Source of the DNA: Neocallimastix lanati (nom. inval.) | Lineage: Eukaryota > Neocallimastigomycota > Neocallimastigomycetes > Neocallimastigales > Neocallimastigaceae | Direction of reading: 5' to 3' | Assembly: GCA_016946835.1 (NCBI GenBank) | Contig: JACVTC010000037.1 | Coordinates: forward strand, 786,501-850,500 | DNA: 64,000 nucleotides | In this document: one piece after another, positions 34,677-45,727 of the stretch | How the letters are laid out: every line of letters begins with the position of its first letter | Numbering within the stretch: position 1 is the first letter of the stretch | Notes under the pieces: generated by a model | Database searches by the model: none | What the model was told of the DNA's origin: nothing | Seen by the model: the letters and a program-made list of their open reading frames with translations, nothing else | Program-made: the position numbers and the translations under genes

Positions 34677-34976
34677 TTAGCGTCCATTACATGATTGGTA
34701 GTAACAGCTTCCTCCATGAGATACAAAATTCTGTGCGTCTACACCATACTTAAAACTTTGTATAAATTGGTCTGTTGAACAGTCATTCCAAACGTGCAAG
34801 CAATTTTTTTTACCAACAGTAAAGAAATTCACACATTTTGACTTAGAGCAATAATAATAACCAGAATCTTTTGGCACGTGCTCACGTTTCCATTCAAGAG
34901 TAAAACCACTTGCATTCACACCCAACAAAAAGCATAATAAACAAATAAGAACACTACAATGGATAAAATTGGCCAT
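34677..34976 (-). CDS. Small secreted cysteine-rich protein, unknown function
   Basis: 99 residues. Residues 1-22 form a hydrophobic signal peptide (MANFIHCSVLICLLCFLLGV then NAS). The predicted mature part of about 77 residues has six cysteines (43, 48, 59, 66, 91, 96), enough for three disulfides, and is rich in Tyr, Lys and Ser. GC content is higher than both flanks and the frame is closed by its own stop, so it is a real gene. I do not recognise the family. Secreted proteins of this size and Cys pattern can be enzyme inhibitors, lectin-like or antimicrobial proteins or effectors; nothing in the sequence decides. It is the only gene in the unique spacer of the large palindrome, with about 400 bp of upstream unique DNA as promoter before the right arm begins. 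Confidence 0.75.
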   Translation of the reverse strand: MANFIHCSVLICLLCFLLGVNASGFTLEWKREHVPKDSGYYYCSKSKCVNFFTVGKKNCLHVWNDCSTDQFIQSFKYGVDAQNFVSHGGSCYYQSCNGR

Positions 34977-35377
34977 GATCTAAGTTGTAAGCTATTTTCA
35001 AAAAAAATGAAAAGGAACTTAAGTAAGTTTAGGCTTTATTTTTTATTTAAATATTTATTAAAATGACTGAATTATTGATTGTTTTTTTTTTATTATTAAT
35101 TAATTAATTAACTAATTAATTTTTAGTTGAGAATTATTTTAGATTTTTCATGTTTTTATATCTTTTTCAAATTTTAAAGTTGACTAAATGCAACCAATAA
35201 TCTTTCTAACTATTTCTAAGATTTTTATGTTTAAATTAAATTTTTATTATATTCCATTAAAGGAATATTTAAATTGTTAATACAATTCTTACTATTCAAT
35301 TAAATTAAAATAATTTTTTTATAATATATAATGATAAATAAAGAATACCATATTAATATATTTTCCTGCATTTATAA
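34977..35377. other. Palindrome spacer, upstream region of the secreted-protein gene
   Basis: Unique A/T-rich DNA that must contain the promoter of the minus-strand gene ending at 34976. No specific element was identified. Confidence 0.5.
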
Positions 35378-37025
35378 TTACTATTTTATATTTGAAGGAA
35401 TAATACTAATAAAATTTATGGAGTCTTTAACTTAAAAGGAAATAATATGAGAAATCAATATTAATCGTAAAATAATAAAAATAATACTAATCAAATAAAT
35501 GAAAAAATATATAATTATTATTACTATTATTATACTGATAATAAATATTTTTTAAAAAAATATAATTTAATTTATAATAATTAGTAATAAAAAAAGTTAA
35601 ATTATTAGAAAATAAGAAAGTTCCGTAAGTAAATAATTAAATAATTTTTTAAAAAAATAGGAATTATGTATGAATTATAACATTATTTGGTAAACAAAAT
35701 ATCATTATTCTTTATCATTTTTTATCATTGAAAAATGTAATAGTAGTATGATATTAATAATACCATAATACTAACAGATAGCCATAATAAAGTAATAATA
35801 GATAAATATAATAATAAATAATGATAATTATTATTGTTAATTAATAAAATATTATTGATATTATTATAAGAATTAATATGATTTAATCATGATTTAATAT
35901 TTAATATTATTTAGTATTTAAAATAATTATTTATTTATTTATTTGTTTATTTATCTATTTAATATTCATTCATTTACTCATTTATTTAGAAAAGAAAATT
36001 CTTTTTTTTTTATTTTGTTATACTTTTTTTTTTTTTTGTTTTCATTTAAAATTTTAATTTATCCTTTTTTAACTTTTTTTTTAAGATTTTATTTTTTTCT
36101 TTTTTTTATTTTATTAAATCTTAATTTTTTTTTAGACTATTCTTTTTATTCTTTATCATTGAAGAAAATTAGCGACAAAATAAAAATAAATAAATTAAAT
36201 TAAATTGGATTTTGGTTTTTGGTTTTTGGTTCTTTGTGTTAATAATAAATAATAAATTAAATTAAAATTGGTTTTTGGTTTTTGGTTTTTGGTTTTTGGT
36301 TCTTTGTGTTAATAATAAATAATAAATAATAAATAATAAATAATAAATAATAAAAAAATAAATTATATTAATAATTAATAATTTAGAAAAAATAAAAAAA
36401 TCAATTTTAATTTTTTTTTAATATTAGTTTTAAAAGACCATTAAAATTAAAATTTAACTATTGTATATTGTATATTAATGATATAATATTAATAATTATT
36501 TAACTAACTTATTAATATGTATATAATTAAATAATTAAAAAAAATAAAAATAAATAAAATAATTTAAACTTAATATAATTATTTCTTTATTAAAACATTT
36601 TTCATTGTATTTAAAATACATTAATTTATCATTATTAAATTATTTCCTTTTTTATATTTTTTACTAACTCACAGATAGTATAAAATATTAAATTATTTTA
36701 TATATATATTTTATATATATATTTATAGAATATTCAATTGTTCTATAACTTATAAATATACATACATATGTTTATTATTAACGGTCAGTTAATTGGGTTT
36801 AATAATCATGTCAACTATATTAATATATTTTATGATAAAGAGTTACAAATATCTAAATTATATAAATTACATGTTTTTATATTCATACAATGTGGCTCAT
36901 ACATTAAATTTAATACAATACATTTTAATACATTTTAACACATATTTCATATATTCTAACATTTATATATATAAATATTTTACGAATGTATAAATTATAA
37001 ACTTTGTAATTACCTTAATAATAAA
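35378..37025. repeat. Large inverted repeat, right arm (uninterrupted, LINE empty site)
   Basis: Reverse complement of the left arm, including the 210 bp that lie on the far side of the LINE (36834-37025 against 27205-27405). The LINE target ATAAAATATATT is present once, on the minus strand at 36822-36833, with no insertion. Similarity may continue weakly to about 37060. The open frames inside the arms are mirror copies of low-complexity DNA, not genes. Confidence 0.95.
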
Positions 37026-38377
37026 TATATTGTTAATAAATAAAGTTTACTCAGTACAAAACGAATATTTACTTAATCTAATAGAAAAGTAAATATTAGT
37101 TTTTAAATATAAAATCTAAAAGACTTTACATATTATTAGAAAAAAGAACAATTATTGAGGAGATTTCATAAAATTGACATTATCATTGAACATAATGTAA
37201 AATTATTATATGCTTAATCTTATTTTTTTTATTTTTATTTTTATTTCTTTCTACTATAATATTATACATATTACTTTAATAATATAATATTATATATAAT
37301 TAATTAAAATGGGAATTAATTTTAAATATTCAATATTGAATAATGTACATATAATACATATTTTCAAAGTATTAAATAGATTTTATTAATTATAAATAAT
37401 TATTATAGTTGAATAAAAAATATACTTTAAATATATATATATATTGAAATAATAAATAATAACGACTGTAAAATAAAAAAATTATATAGATAGTTCATGA
37501 AGTCGGAGATATTTTTTTTTTTTTTAAAAAAAAAAAAAAGTTTTGATAATAATTTTTTCCCATATTACATGAACCACATCAAAAAACAATGAATTAATTT
37601 TATATATTGATACTGAAATTTCTTACAATATTAAATTATATAATTTATCATTTAATTATTAGAAATTATTTAACACATTTTTGTTTTATTACTCAATTGA
37701 TCAATTTCAATTTTATTCTTTAATAATTCCTTTATTTAATTTAACAACAATGATATTAAAAATGATATTATTAAAATTATTTTTTAATTAAAGTACATGT
37801 ATTAATATAAGATATAATATAGTGTTACATTACATAAACGTATTTCTTTTATTGCTATACGCCACATTATATACTATACTATTACATTATTATTAATATA
37901 CTAATATTAATTATATATAAAACTAATATTAAATATATTTAAATTATTTATTTTATTTTATTTTATTATTTAATAATATTAAACTTTATTTCTAACACAC
38001 ATTAAATACTGTTATTAATAAATTAATTTTCATTAATTTATTTTAAATATTCAATTAAATATTCATATGTTTAATGCTAAGAGAAGATCAATTATTAATA
38101 ATATAATTATAAGTTTGGAAGATGAAAAATTAAATTATACAAACTTTTAAAACCCAGGAAATTTAATAATAAAAAATATTATTTTATTTTTGTTATTATT
38201 ACTTTTTTTTTTTTTTTTAATTATATATATTATATTTGAATATTCAATTTTAAATATATATTAAAAGATAAATTTTAAATATTTTATAAAAATTATTAAT
38301 ATTAATTTTTTAGGGTATAATCTATATTAATTTATATTAATTTTAAATAAAAAAAAATTTTATTTCATTAATTAAAT
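37026..38377. other. AT-rich intergenic DNA between palindrome and sHSP array
   Basis: A 26-bp block at 37201-37226 matches 27182-27207 in direct orientation. A T14/A13 perfect hairpin lies near 37511-37539. The last 100 bp are the 3' flank of the first sHSP gene and resemble the 3' flanks of the other array members. Confidence 0.5.
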
Positions 38378-38998
38378 TTATTGAATTTGAATAGTTTTTC
38401 TTTGTTCTTTCTTGGTAGGTTCAAGTTTTGGAAGATGAACTTCTAAAACTCCATTTTCTAATCTGGCTTGAATTTTGTTGATATCAGCATTTTCAGGAAG
38501 AGTAAATGATCTTGAAAATTTACCATAACTACATTCAATTTTTGAATACTTCTTAGTATTTCTTTTATTAGAATTTTCTTTATTTTTGTTATAATCCTTA
38601 ATGTTATCATTATTATTGTTATTATCAGAGTTATCGATGATAGATTCTCTTTCACCAGAAATAGTTAAAACATGATTATCATCAGAAAGTTCCATTTTAA
38701 CTTGATCTTTATTCATTCCTGGTAAATCGGCATGAATATAATAATTATTTTCATCTTCACTTAAATTGATCTTTGGACTAAAGTCAACTGATTTAAAGAC
38801 ATCACTATTGAAAGCTTTAGAAATTTGATTATGTAAATCATTGAATGGATCTCTATGATAATAAGGATAAATTGAAGGGAAAGAAATCAAAGGATGATTA
38901 AAGAAATCATTTTCGAATTGATTATCAAAGAATGAATCTTCAAATAAAGAATTATTATTTCTATGAGATAATTGATTTTCGTTATTGTGTGATGACAT
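38378..38998 (-). CDS. Small heat-shock protein (Hsp20/alpha-crystallin family), array copy 1
   Basis: 206 residues. A short Asn- and Phe-rich N-terminal arm (1-74) precedes an alpha-crystallin domain at about 75-190, with YYIHADLPGM, VLTISGERE, GKFSRSFTLPEN and LENGVLEVHLPK. A charged Asn/Lys/Asp insert (about 123-149) sits inside the domain, before the strand IECSYGKFSRSF. The C-terminal IQIQ is the I-x-I oligomerisation motif. Family role (known): ATP-independent holdase binding unfolding proteins. This copy has E20, N26, Y136 and R146. It is the last unit of seven same-strand copies, so its downstream DNA leaves the array. A TATA-like TTTTATATAA lies about 50 bp upstream. Confidence 0.95.
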   Translation of the reverse strand: MSSHNNENQLSHRNNNSLFEDSFFDNQFENDFFNHPLISFPSIYPYYHRDPFNDLHNQISKAFNSDVFKSVDFSPKINLSEDENNYYIHADLPGMNKDQVKMELSDDNHVLTISGERESIIDNSDNNNNNDNIKDYNKNKENSNKRNTKKYSKIECSYGKFSRSFTLPENADINKIQARLENGVLEVHLPKLEPTKKEQRKTIQIQ

Positions 38999-40464
38999 TT
39001 TGTTATTTTTAAATTTTATGATTTTAAAAAATTGTTTTTTTTTTTTATATAAAACTTTTTTTTTTATTAATCGCTTAAAGTTTGTTAAACGCTTTTAAAT
39101 ATATATTTAATTTTATATTTATTGTAGGTAAGTAAAATAAATAATGAAGAAAAAAAATTTTTAAATGAAAATTATATTTATACTTTTTCAAATTTATAAA
39201 AAATAAAAATCTTATATTCATTCTAAATATACTAAATATAATTATTTAATATTTTCTATAATCTTTATAAAATAATTTTATTAATAAAATAAATTTTATT
39301 TTTAGATATGAATTATTCTTTATGAATATATTATTTCTTCCAAATTCTAAATTTCTATATAGAAAATATTTTATGTATATCATATGTTTAATTCATAATT
39401 TTATGTAGTTTTATAATTGAAATAATTTAATTATTTTATGATAGAAATTAATAATATCTAAATTTTTATTTTTCTATTGGATAGAAATTTTTAAAGTATC
39501 ATAAATTTTAATTAATTATTTTATTAATAAATCATATATGATTTCTAAGAATCTAAATCTAAGAATCTAAATCTAAGAATTTAATAACCATATAAACTTC
39601 CATAAAATATGTTATTATATATTTCATTATACCATAATCACTGATATTTATAACTATTATTATTATAATATTATATTATATTATATTTTTAAAATCCATT
39701 TATAGTTAATACTGCTCATAAATAATTATTAATTTGGTATAATTCTTAATCTTTATTAAAATTGTTATAGATTGTTAATATTATTAATAATGTTTTTATT
39801 ATTATAATTACTGTTAATTTTTTTTTTTTTATTTAACTTGATTTATTGAATAGCATTTTTTATCATAATAAATATATTATATATAATAAGGTTAAATTTA
39901 TTTATTTCAATTTGTTAATCTATTATTTTTAAGATGTATGAACATATTTTTATATAAAAAATAATTTTTATACATTACTTTTATATATGGATTAAAATAT
40001 AATTTCAAATTATATAATTATAAAATAACATTTTTAATTTATAATTATATACCAAATGAAATAATAAACAAATTTATATTAATATTAGATTAATATGTTA
40101 TTAAAATAAACACATAAACTTTTTAAATTCAAATTAAATGTTTAAATTTATTTTTTATTTTTATTTTTTATTTTATTTTTATTTATTTTTATTTTTAAAT
40201 TTTAAATATTTTATTTCTTATTTACATTAATAGATAAAAAATACATTATAAAAATAAAATTTTAATTTTAAAGTAAAAAAATTAACTAAAATCATGGTAT
40301 AACAATAATATAAATATAAATATATAAAATATTTATTTTATATTATATAAATTTTAAATTTTAAATATTTTATAAAAATTATTAATACTAATTTTTTTAG
40401 GGTATAATATATTTTAATTTATATTAATTTTAAATAAATAGAAATTTTATTTCATTAATTAAAT
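38999..40464. promoter_or_regulatory. sHSP spacer 1: promoter of copy 1, 3' flank of copy 2
   Basis: 1,466 bp. The promoter-proximal block (39045-39160) has TATATAAAA about 50 bp from the ATG, then AATCGCTTAAAGTTTGTTAA and ATTGTAGGTAAGTAAA. This block is conserved upstream of copies 1-6. It is shorter than the other spacers by about 250 bp. No clean three-unit GAAnnTTC heat-shock element was seen by eye. Confidence 0.55.
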
Positions 40465-41085
40465 TTATTGAATTTGAATAGTTTTTCTTTGTTCTTTCTT
40501 GGTAGGTTCAAGCTTTGGAAGATGAACTTCTAAAACTCCATTTTCTAATCTAGCTTGAATTTTATTAATATCGGCATTTTCAGGAAGAGTAAATGATCTT
40601 GAAAATTTACCATAACTACATTCTATTTTTGAATACTTTTTAGTATTTCCTTTATTAGAATTTTCTTTATTTTTGTTATCATCCTTAATGTTATCATTAT
40701 TATTGTTATTATCAGAGTTATCGATGATAGATTCTCTTTCACCAGAAATAGTTAAAACATGATTATCATCAGAAAGTTCCATTTTAACTTGATCTTTATT
40801 CATTCCTGGTAAATCGGCATGAATATAATAATTATTTTCATCTTCACTTAAGTTGATCTTTGGACTAAAGTCAACTGATTTAAAGACATCACTATTGAAA
40901 GCTTTAGAAATTTGATTATGTAAATCATTGAATGGATCTCTATGATAATAAGGATAAATTGAAGGGAAAGAAATCAAAGGATGATTAAAGAAATCATTTT
41001 CGAATTGACCATCAAAGAATGAATCCCTAAATAAAGAATTATTATTTCTATGAGATAATTGATTTTCGTTATTGTGTGATGACAT
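40465..41085 (-). CDS. Small heat-shock protein, array copy 2
   Basis: 206 residues, same domain layout as copy 1 (alpha-crystallin domain with internal Asn/Lys insert, C-terminal IQIQ). Diagnostic residues are R20, G26, D136 and G146. The R20/G26 version of the N-terminal arm is shared with copies 5 and 6, and its upstream DNA is also shared with them, while its 3' half resembles copy 1. This marks it as a recombinant unit. Intact, no intron, same strand as its neighbours. Confidence 0.95.
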   Translation of the reverse strand: MSSHNNENQLSHRNNNSLFRDSFFDGQFENDFFNHPLISFPSIYPYYHRDPFNDLHNQISKAFNSDVFKSVDFSPKINLSEDENNYYIHADLPGMNKDQVKMELSDDNHVLTISGERESIIDNSDNNNNNDNIKDDNKNKENSNKGNTKKYSKIECSYGKFSRSFTLPENADINKIQARLENGVLEVHLPKLEPTKKEQRKTIQIQ

Positions 41086-42803
41086 TTTGTTACTTTTTAA
41101 ATTTATGATATTTATAATTTTTTATTTTATATAAAACTTTTGTTTTTATTAATCGCTTAAAGTTTGTTTAATGCTTTTAAATATATATTTAATTTTATAT
41201 TTATTGTAGGTAAGTAAAGTAAATAATGAAGAAAAAAAATTTTTAAATGAAAATTACACATATTTATACTTTTTCAAATTTATAAAAAATAAAAATCTTA
41301 TATTCATTCTAAATATACTAAATATAATTTATTTAATATTTTCTATAATCTTTATAAAATTAATTTTATTAATAAAATAAATTTTATTTTTAGATATAAA
41401 TTATTCCTTATAGAAATTTAGAATTTGGTAGAAATAATATATTCATATAGAAAAAATTTTATGTATATCATATGTTTAATTCATAATTTTATGTAGTTTT
41501 ATAATTGAAATAATTTAATTATTTTATGATAGAAATTAATTATTTCTAAATTTTTAAGATTCTATTGGATAGAAATTTTTCAAATTCATAAATTTTAATT
41601 ATAATTATTTTATTAATAAATTTTTATTAATAAAACATTTATAATTTCTAAGAACATAAGAATATAATGATTATAAAAAACTTCCATGGAATATGTTATT
41701 ATATATTTCATTTTTCATTTACCAAAATCATTGATATTTATAACTTTTATTATTATTATATTATATTAAATTATATTCTTATTTTTCATTTATATTTAAT
41801 ACTACTCATAAATAATTTTTAATTTGGTATAATTATAATTATTTTATTAATAAATCATATATGATTTATAAGAATCTAAATCTAAGAAACTAATGAACAT
41901 ATAAAACTCTATAAAATATGTTATTATATATTTCGTATTTCATTTTACTATAAAATATGTTATTATATATTTCGCATTTCATTATACAAAAGTCAACGAT
42001 ATTTATTAACTATTATTATTAAAATTTCATATTCCTATTATTCATTTATATTTAATTACTATTCATAAGTTCATAAATAATTTTTAATTTGGTATAATTA
42101 TTAATCTTTATTAAAATTGTTATTGATAGTTATTGTTATTATTATTATAATAATTATCTTTTCTTTTTTTTTTTTTAATTTTATTTTATTTTTTATTTTA
42201 TTTTACTTTATTTATTTGAATAAATTTATATAAGAAATAATTTTTATATATGGATTAAAATATAATTTCATATTATATAATTATAAAAATAATAATTTTA
42301 TATTTTTAAATATTTCTCTTATTAATATTATATTTAATAATGTTTTATAATCATGTGCGATATTAAATAATATTTACATTATAATTAAAAAATAATTTAT
42401 AATTATATACCAAATGAAATAATGAACAAATTTATATTAATATTAGAAATATATGTTGTTAAAATAAACACACAAACTTTTTAAATTCAAATTTAATGTT
42501 TAAATTTATTTTTTATTTTTATTTATTTATTTTTATATTTAAATTTTAAATATTTTATTTCTTATTTACATTAATAGATAAAAAATATATTATAAAAATA
42601 AAATTTTAATTTTAAAGTAAAAAAATTAACTAAAATCATGATATAACAATAATATAAATATATAAAATATTTATTTTATATTATTTAAATTTTAAATTTT
42701 AAATATTTTATATAAATTACTAATTTTTTTTGGGTATAATCTATTCTAATTAAAAATAATTATTGAAAATAAATTCAATTTTTGTTTTATATTTTCATTT
42801 AAT
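41086..42803. promoter_or_regulatory. sHSP spacer 2: promoter of copy 2, 3' flank of copy 3
   Basis: 1,718 bp. The first roughly 1,070 bp (41086-42155) appear identical to 48091-49160 and 50434-51503, upstream of copies 5 and 6. The match breaks in the TTATTATTA/T-run region near 42140. TATATAAAA is at 41128-41136. Confidence 0.7.
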
Positions 42804-43418
42804 TTATTGGATTTGAATAGTTTTTCTTTGTTCTTTCTTGGTAGGTTCAAGTTTTGGAAGATGAACTTCTAAAACTCCATTTTCTAATCTGGCTTGAATT
42901 TTGTTGATATCAGCATTTTCAGGAAGAGTAAATGATCTTGAAAATTTACCATAACTACATTCAATTTTTGAATACTTCTTAATATTTCCTTTATTAGAAT
43001 TTTCTTTATTTTTGTTATCATCTTTAGTATCTTTATTATTATTATCAGAGTTATCGATGATAGATTCTCTTTCACCAGAAATAGTTAAAACATGATTATC
43101 ATCAGAAAGTTCCATTTTAACTTGATCTTTATTCATTCCTGGTAAATCGGCATGAATATAATAATTATTTTCATCTTCACTTAAGTTGATCTTTGGACTA
43201 AAGTCAACTGATTTAAAGACATCACTATTGAAAGCTTTAGAAATTTGATTATGTAAATCTTTGAATGGATCTCTATGATAATAAGGATAAATTGAAGGGA
43301 AAGAAATCAAAGGATGATTAAAGAAATCATTTTCGAATTGATCATCAAAGAATGAATCTTCAAATAAAGAATTATTATTTCTATGAGATAATTGATTTTC
43401 GTTATTGTGTGATGACAT
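42804..43418 (-). CDS. Small heat-shock protein, array copy 3
   Basis: 204 residues. The internal insert is two residues shorter than in copies 1 and 2 and reads NNNKDTKDDNKNKENSNKG. It has E20, D26, K53 (N in the others) and I148. The stop-proximal codon is a synonymous CCA-side variant shared with copy 5. The 3' flank (GGGTATAATCTATTCTAATT) is of the copy 3/4/5 type, unlike copies 1, 2, 6 and 7. Intact. Confidence 0.95.
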   Translation of the reverse strand: MSSHNNENQLSHRNNNSLFEDSFFDDQFENDFFNHPLISFPSIYPYYHRDPFKDLHNQISKAFNSDVFKSVDFSPKINLSEDENNYYIHADLPGMNKDQVKMELSDDNHVLTISGERESIIDNSDNNNKDTKDDNKNKENSNKGNIKKYSKIECSYGKFSRSFTLPENADINKIQARLENGVLEVHLPKLEPTKKEQRKTIQIQ

Positions 43419-45112
43419 TTTATTACTTTTTAAATTTTGTGATATTATAAAATTGCTTTTTTTTTTATATAAGACTTTTTTTTTATTAATGGCTTAAAGT
43501 TTGTTAAACACTTTTAAATATATATTTAATTTTATATTTATTGTAGGTAAGTAAAATAAATAATGAAGAAAAAAATTTTTTAAATGAAAATTACTCATAT
43601 TTATACTTTTTCAAATTTATAAAAAATAAAAATATTATATTCATTCTAAATATACTAAATATAATTTATTTAATATTTTCTATAATCATTATAAAATATT
43701 TTTATTAATAAATTTTATTTTTAGATATAAATTTCTATATGAATATATTACTTCTATTAAATTCTAAATTTCTATATAGAAAAAATTTTATGTATATCAT
43801 ATGTTTAATTCATATTTTTATGTAATTTTATAATTGACATAATTAAATTATTTTATGATGGAAATTAATTATTTCTAAATAAGATTCTATTTGATAGAAA
43901 ATTTTCAAATTCATAAATTTTAATTATAAATATTTTATTAATAAATTTTTATTAATAAAACATTTATAATTTCTAAGAACCTAAGAATCTAATGACCATA
44001 AAAAACTTCCATGGAATATTTATTATATATTTCGTATTTCATTATACCAAAATCATTGATATTTGTAACTTTTATTATTATAATATTATATTATATTCTT
44101 ATTATTCATTTATATTTTATACTGATCATAAATAATTTTTAATTTTGTATAATTATAATTATTTATTAATAAATCATATATGATTTCTAAGAATCTAAAT
44201 CTAAGAATCTAATGAACATATAAAACTCTATTAAATATGTTATTATATTTTTCGCATTTCATTATATTATGAAATATTTTATTATATATTTCGCCTTTTA
44301 TTATACAAAAGTCAATGATATTTATTAACTATTATTATTAAAATTTCATATTCTTATTATTCATTTATATTTAATACTATTCATAAGTTAATAAATAATT
44401 TTTAATTTGGTATAATTATTAATCGTTATTAAAATTGTTATTAATTGTTATTACAATTATAATTACTATTATCTTTTTTTTTTTTTTTTTTTTTTTTAAT
44501 TTTAATTTTATTTTACTTTATTTATTTGAATAAATTTATATAAGAAATAATTTTTATATATGGAATAAAATATAATTTCATATTATATAATTATAAAAAT
44601 AATAATTTTATATTTTTAAATATTTCTCTTATTAATATTATATTTAATAATGTTTTATAATCATGTGCGATATTAAATAATATTTACATTATAATTAAAA
44701 AATAATTTATAATTATATACCAAATGAAATAATGAACAAATTTATATTAATATTAGAAAAATATGTTGTTAAAATAAACACACAAAATTTTTAAATTCAA
44801 ATTTAATGTTTAAATTTATTTTTTATTTTTATTTATTTATTTTTATATTTAAAATTTAAATATTTTATTTCTTATTTACATTAATAGATAAAAAATATAT
44901 TATAAAAATAAAATTTTAATTTTAAAGTAAAAAAATTAACTAAAATCATGATATAACAATAATATAAATATATAAAATATTTATTTTATATTATTTAAAT
45001 TTTAAATTTTAAATATTTTATATAAATTACTAATTTTTTTGGGTATAATCTATTCTAATTAAAAATAATTATTGAAAATAAATTCAATTTTTGTTTTATC
45101 TTTTCATTTAAT
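43419..45112. promoter_or_regulatory. sHSP spacer 3: promoter of copy 3, 3' flank of copy 4
   Basis: 1,694 bp. TATATAA at about 43465-43473, then the conserved GCTTAAAGTTTGTTAAACAC block. The rest is A/T-rich, with a T23-type run near 44474 at the position where all spacers hold a T tract. Confidence 0.55.
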
Positions 45113-45727
45113 TTATTGAATTTGAATAGTTTTTCTTTGTTCTTTCTTGGTTGGTTCAAGTTTTGGAAGATGAACTTCTAAAACTCCATTTTCTAATCTG
45201 GCTTGAATTTTGTTGATATCAGTATTTTCAGGAAGAGTAAATGATCTTGAAAATTTACCATAACTACATTCAATTTTTGAATACTTTTTAGTATTTCTTT
45301 TATTAGAATTTTCTTTATTTTTGTTATCATCTTTAGTATCTTTATTATTATTATCAGAGTTATCGATGATAGATTCTCTTTCACCAGAAATAGTTAAAAC
45401 ATGATTATCATCAGAAAGTTCCATTTTAACTTGATCTTTATTCATTCCTGGTAAATCGGCATGAATATAATAATTATTTTCATCTTCACTTAAGTTGATC
45501 TTTGGACTAAAATCAACCGATTTAAAGACATCACTATTGAAAGCTTTAGAAATTTGATTATGTAAATCATTGAATGGATCTCTATGATAATAAGGATAAA
45601 TTGAAGGGAAAGAAATCAAAGGATGATTAAAGAAATCATTTTCGAATTGATTATCAAAGAATGAATCTTCAAATAAAGAATTATTATTTCTATGAGATAA
45701 TTGATTTTCGTTATTATGTGATGACAT
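45113..45727 (-). CDS. Small heat-shock protein, array copy 4
   Basis: 204 residues, with the short insert type of copy 3 but E20/N26 and R146 as in copy 1, and T171 (PENTD) as in copies 5 and 8. It is thus a mosaic of variants found elsewhere in the array. Domain layout and C-terminal IQIQ are intact. Confidence 0.95.
   Translation of the reverse strand: MSSHNNENQLSHRNNNSLFEDSFFDNQFENDFFNHPLISFPSIYPYYHRDPFNDLHNQISKAFNSDVFKSVDFSPKINLSEDENNYYIHADLPGMNKDQVKMELSDDNHVLTISGERESIIDNSDNNNKDTKDDNKNKENSNKRNTKKYSKIECSYGKFSRSFTLPENTDINKIQARLENGVLEVHLPKLEPTKKEQRKTIQIQ

Noticed and set aside
33371-36203. Two identical 86-codon frames, one in each palindrome arm
   Set aside because: Low-complexity Phe/Leu/Ile text in A/T-rich DNA; identity follows from the inverted repeat, not from coding constraint.
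38999-39400. Heat-shock elements upstream of the sHSP genes
   Set aside because: Several loose GAA/TTC pairs exist, but none fits a three-unit nGAAnnTTCnnGAAn pattern by eye in this A/T-rich DNA; a matrix scan would be needed.
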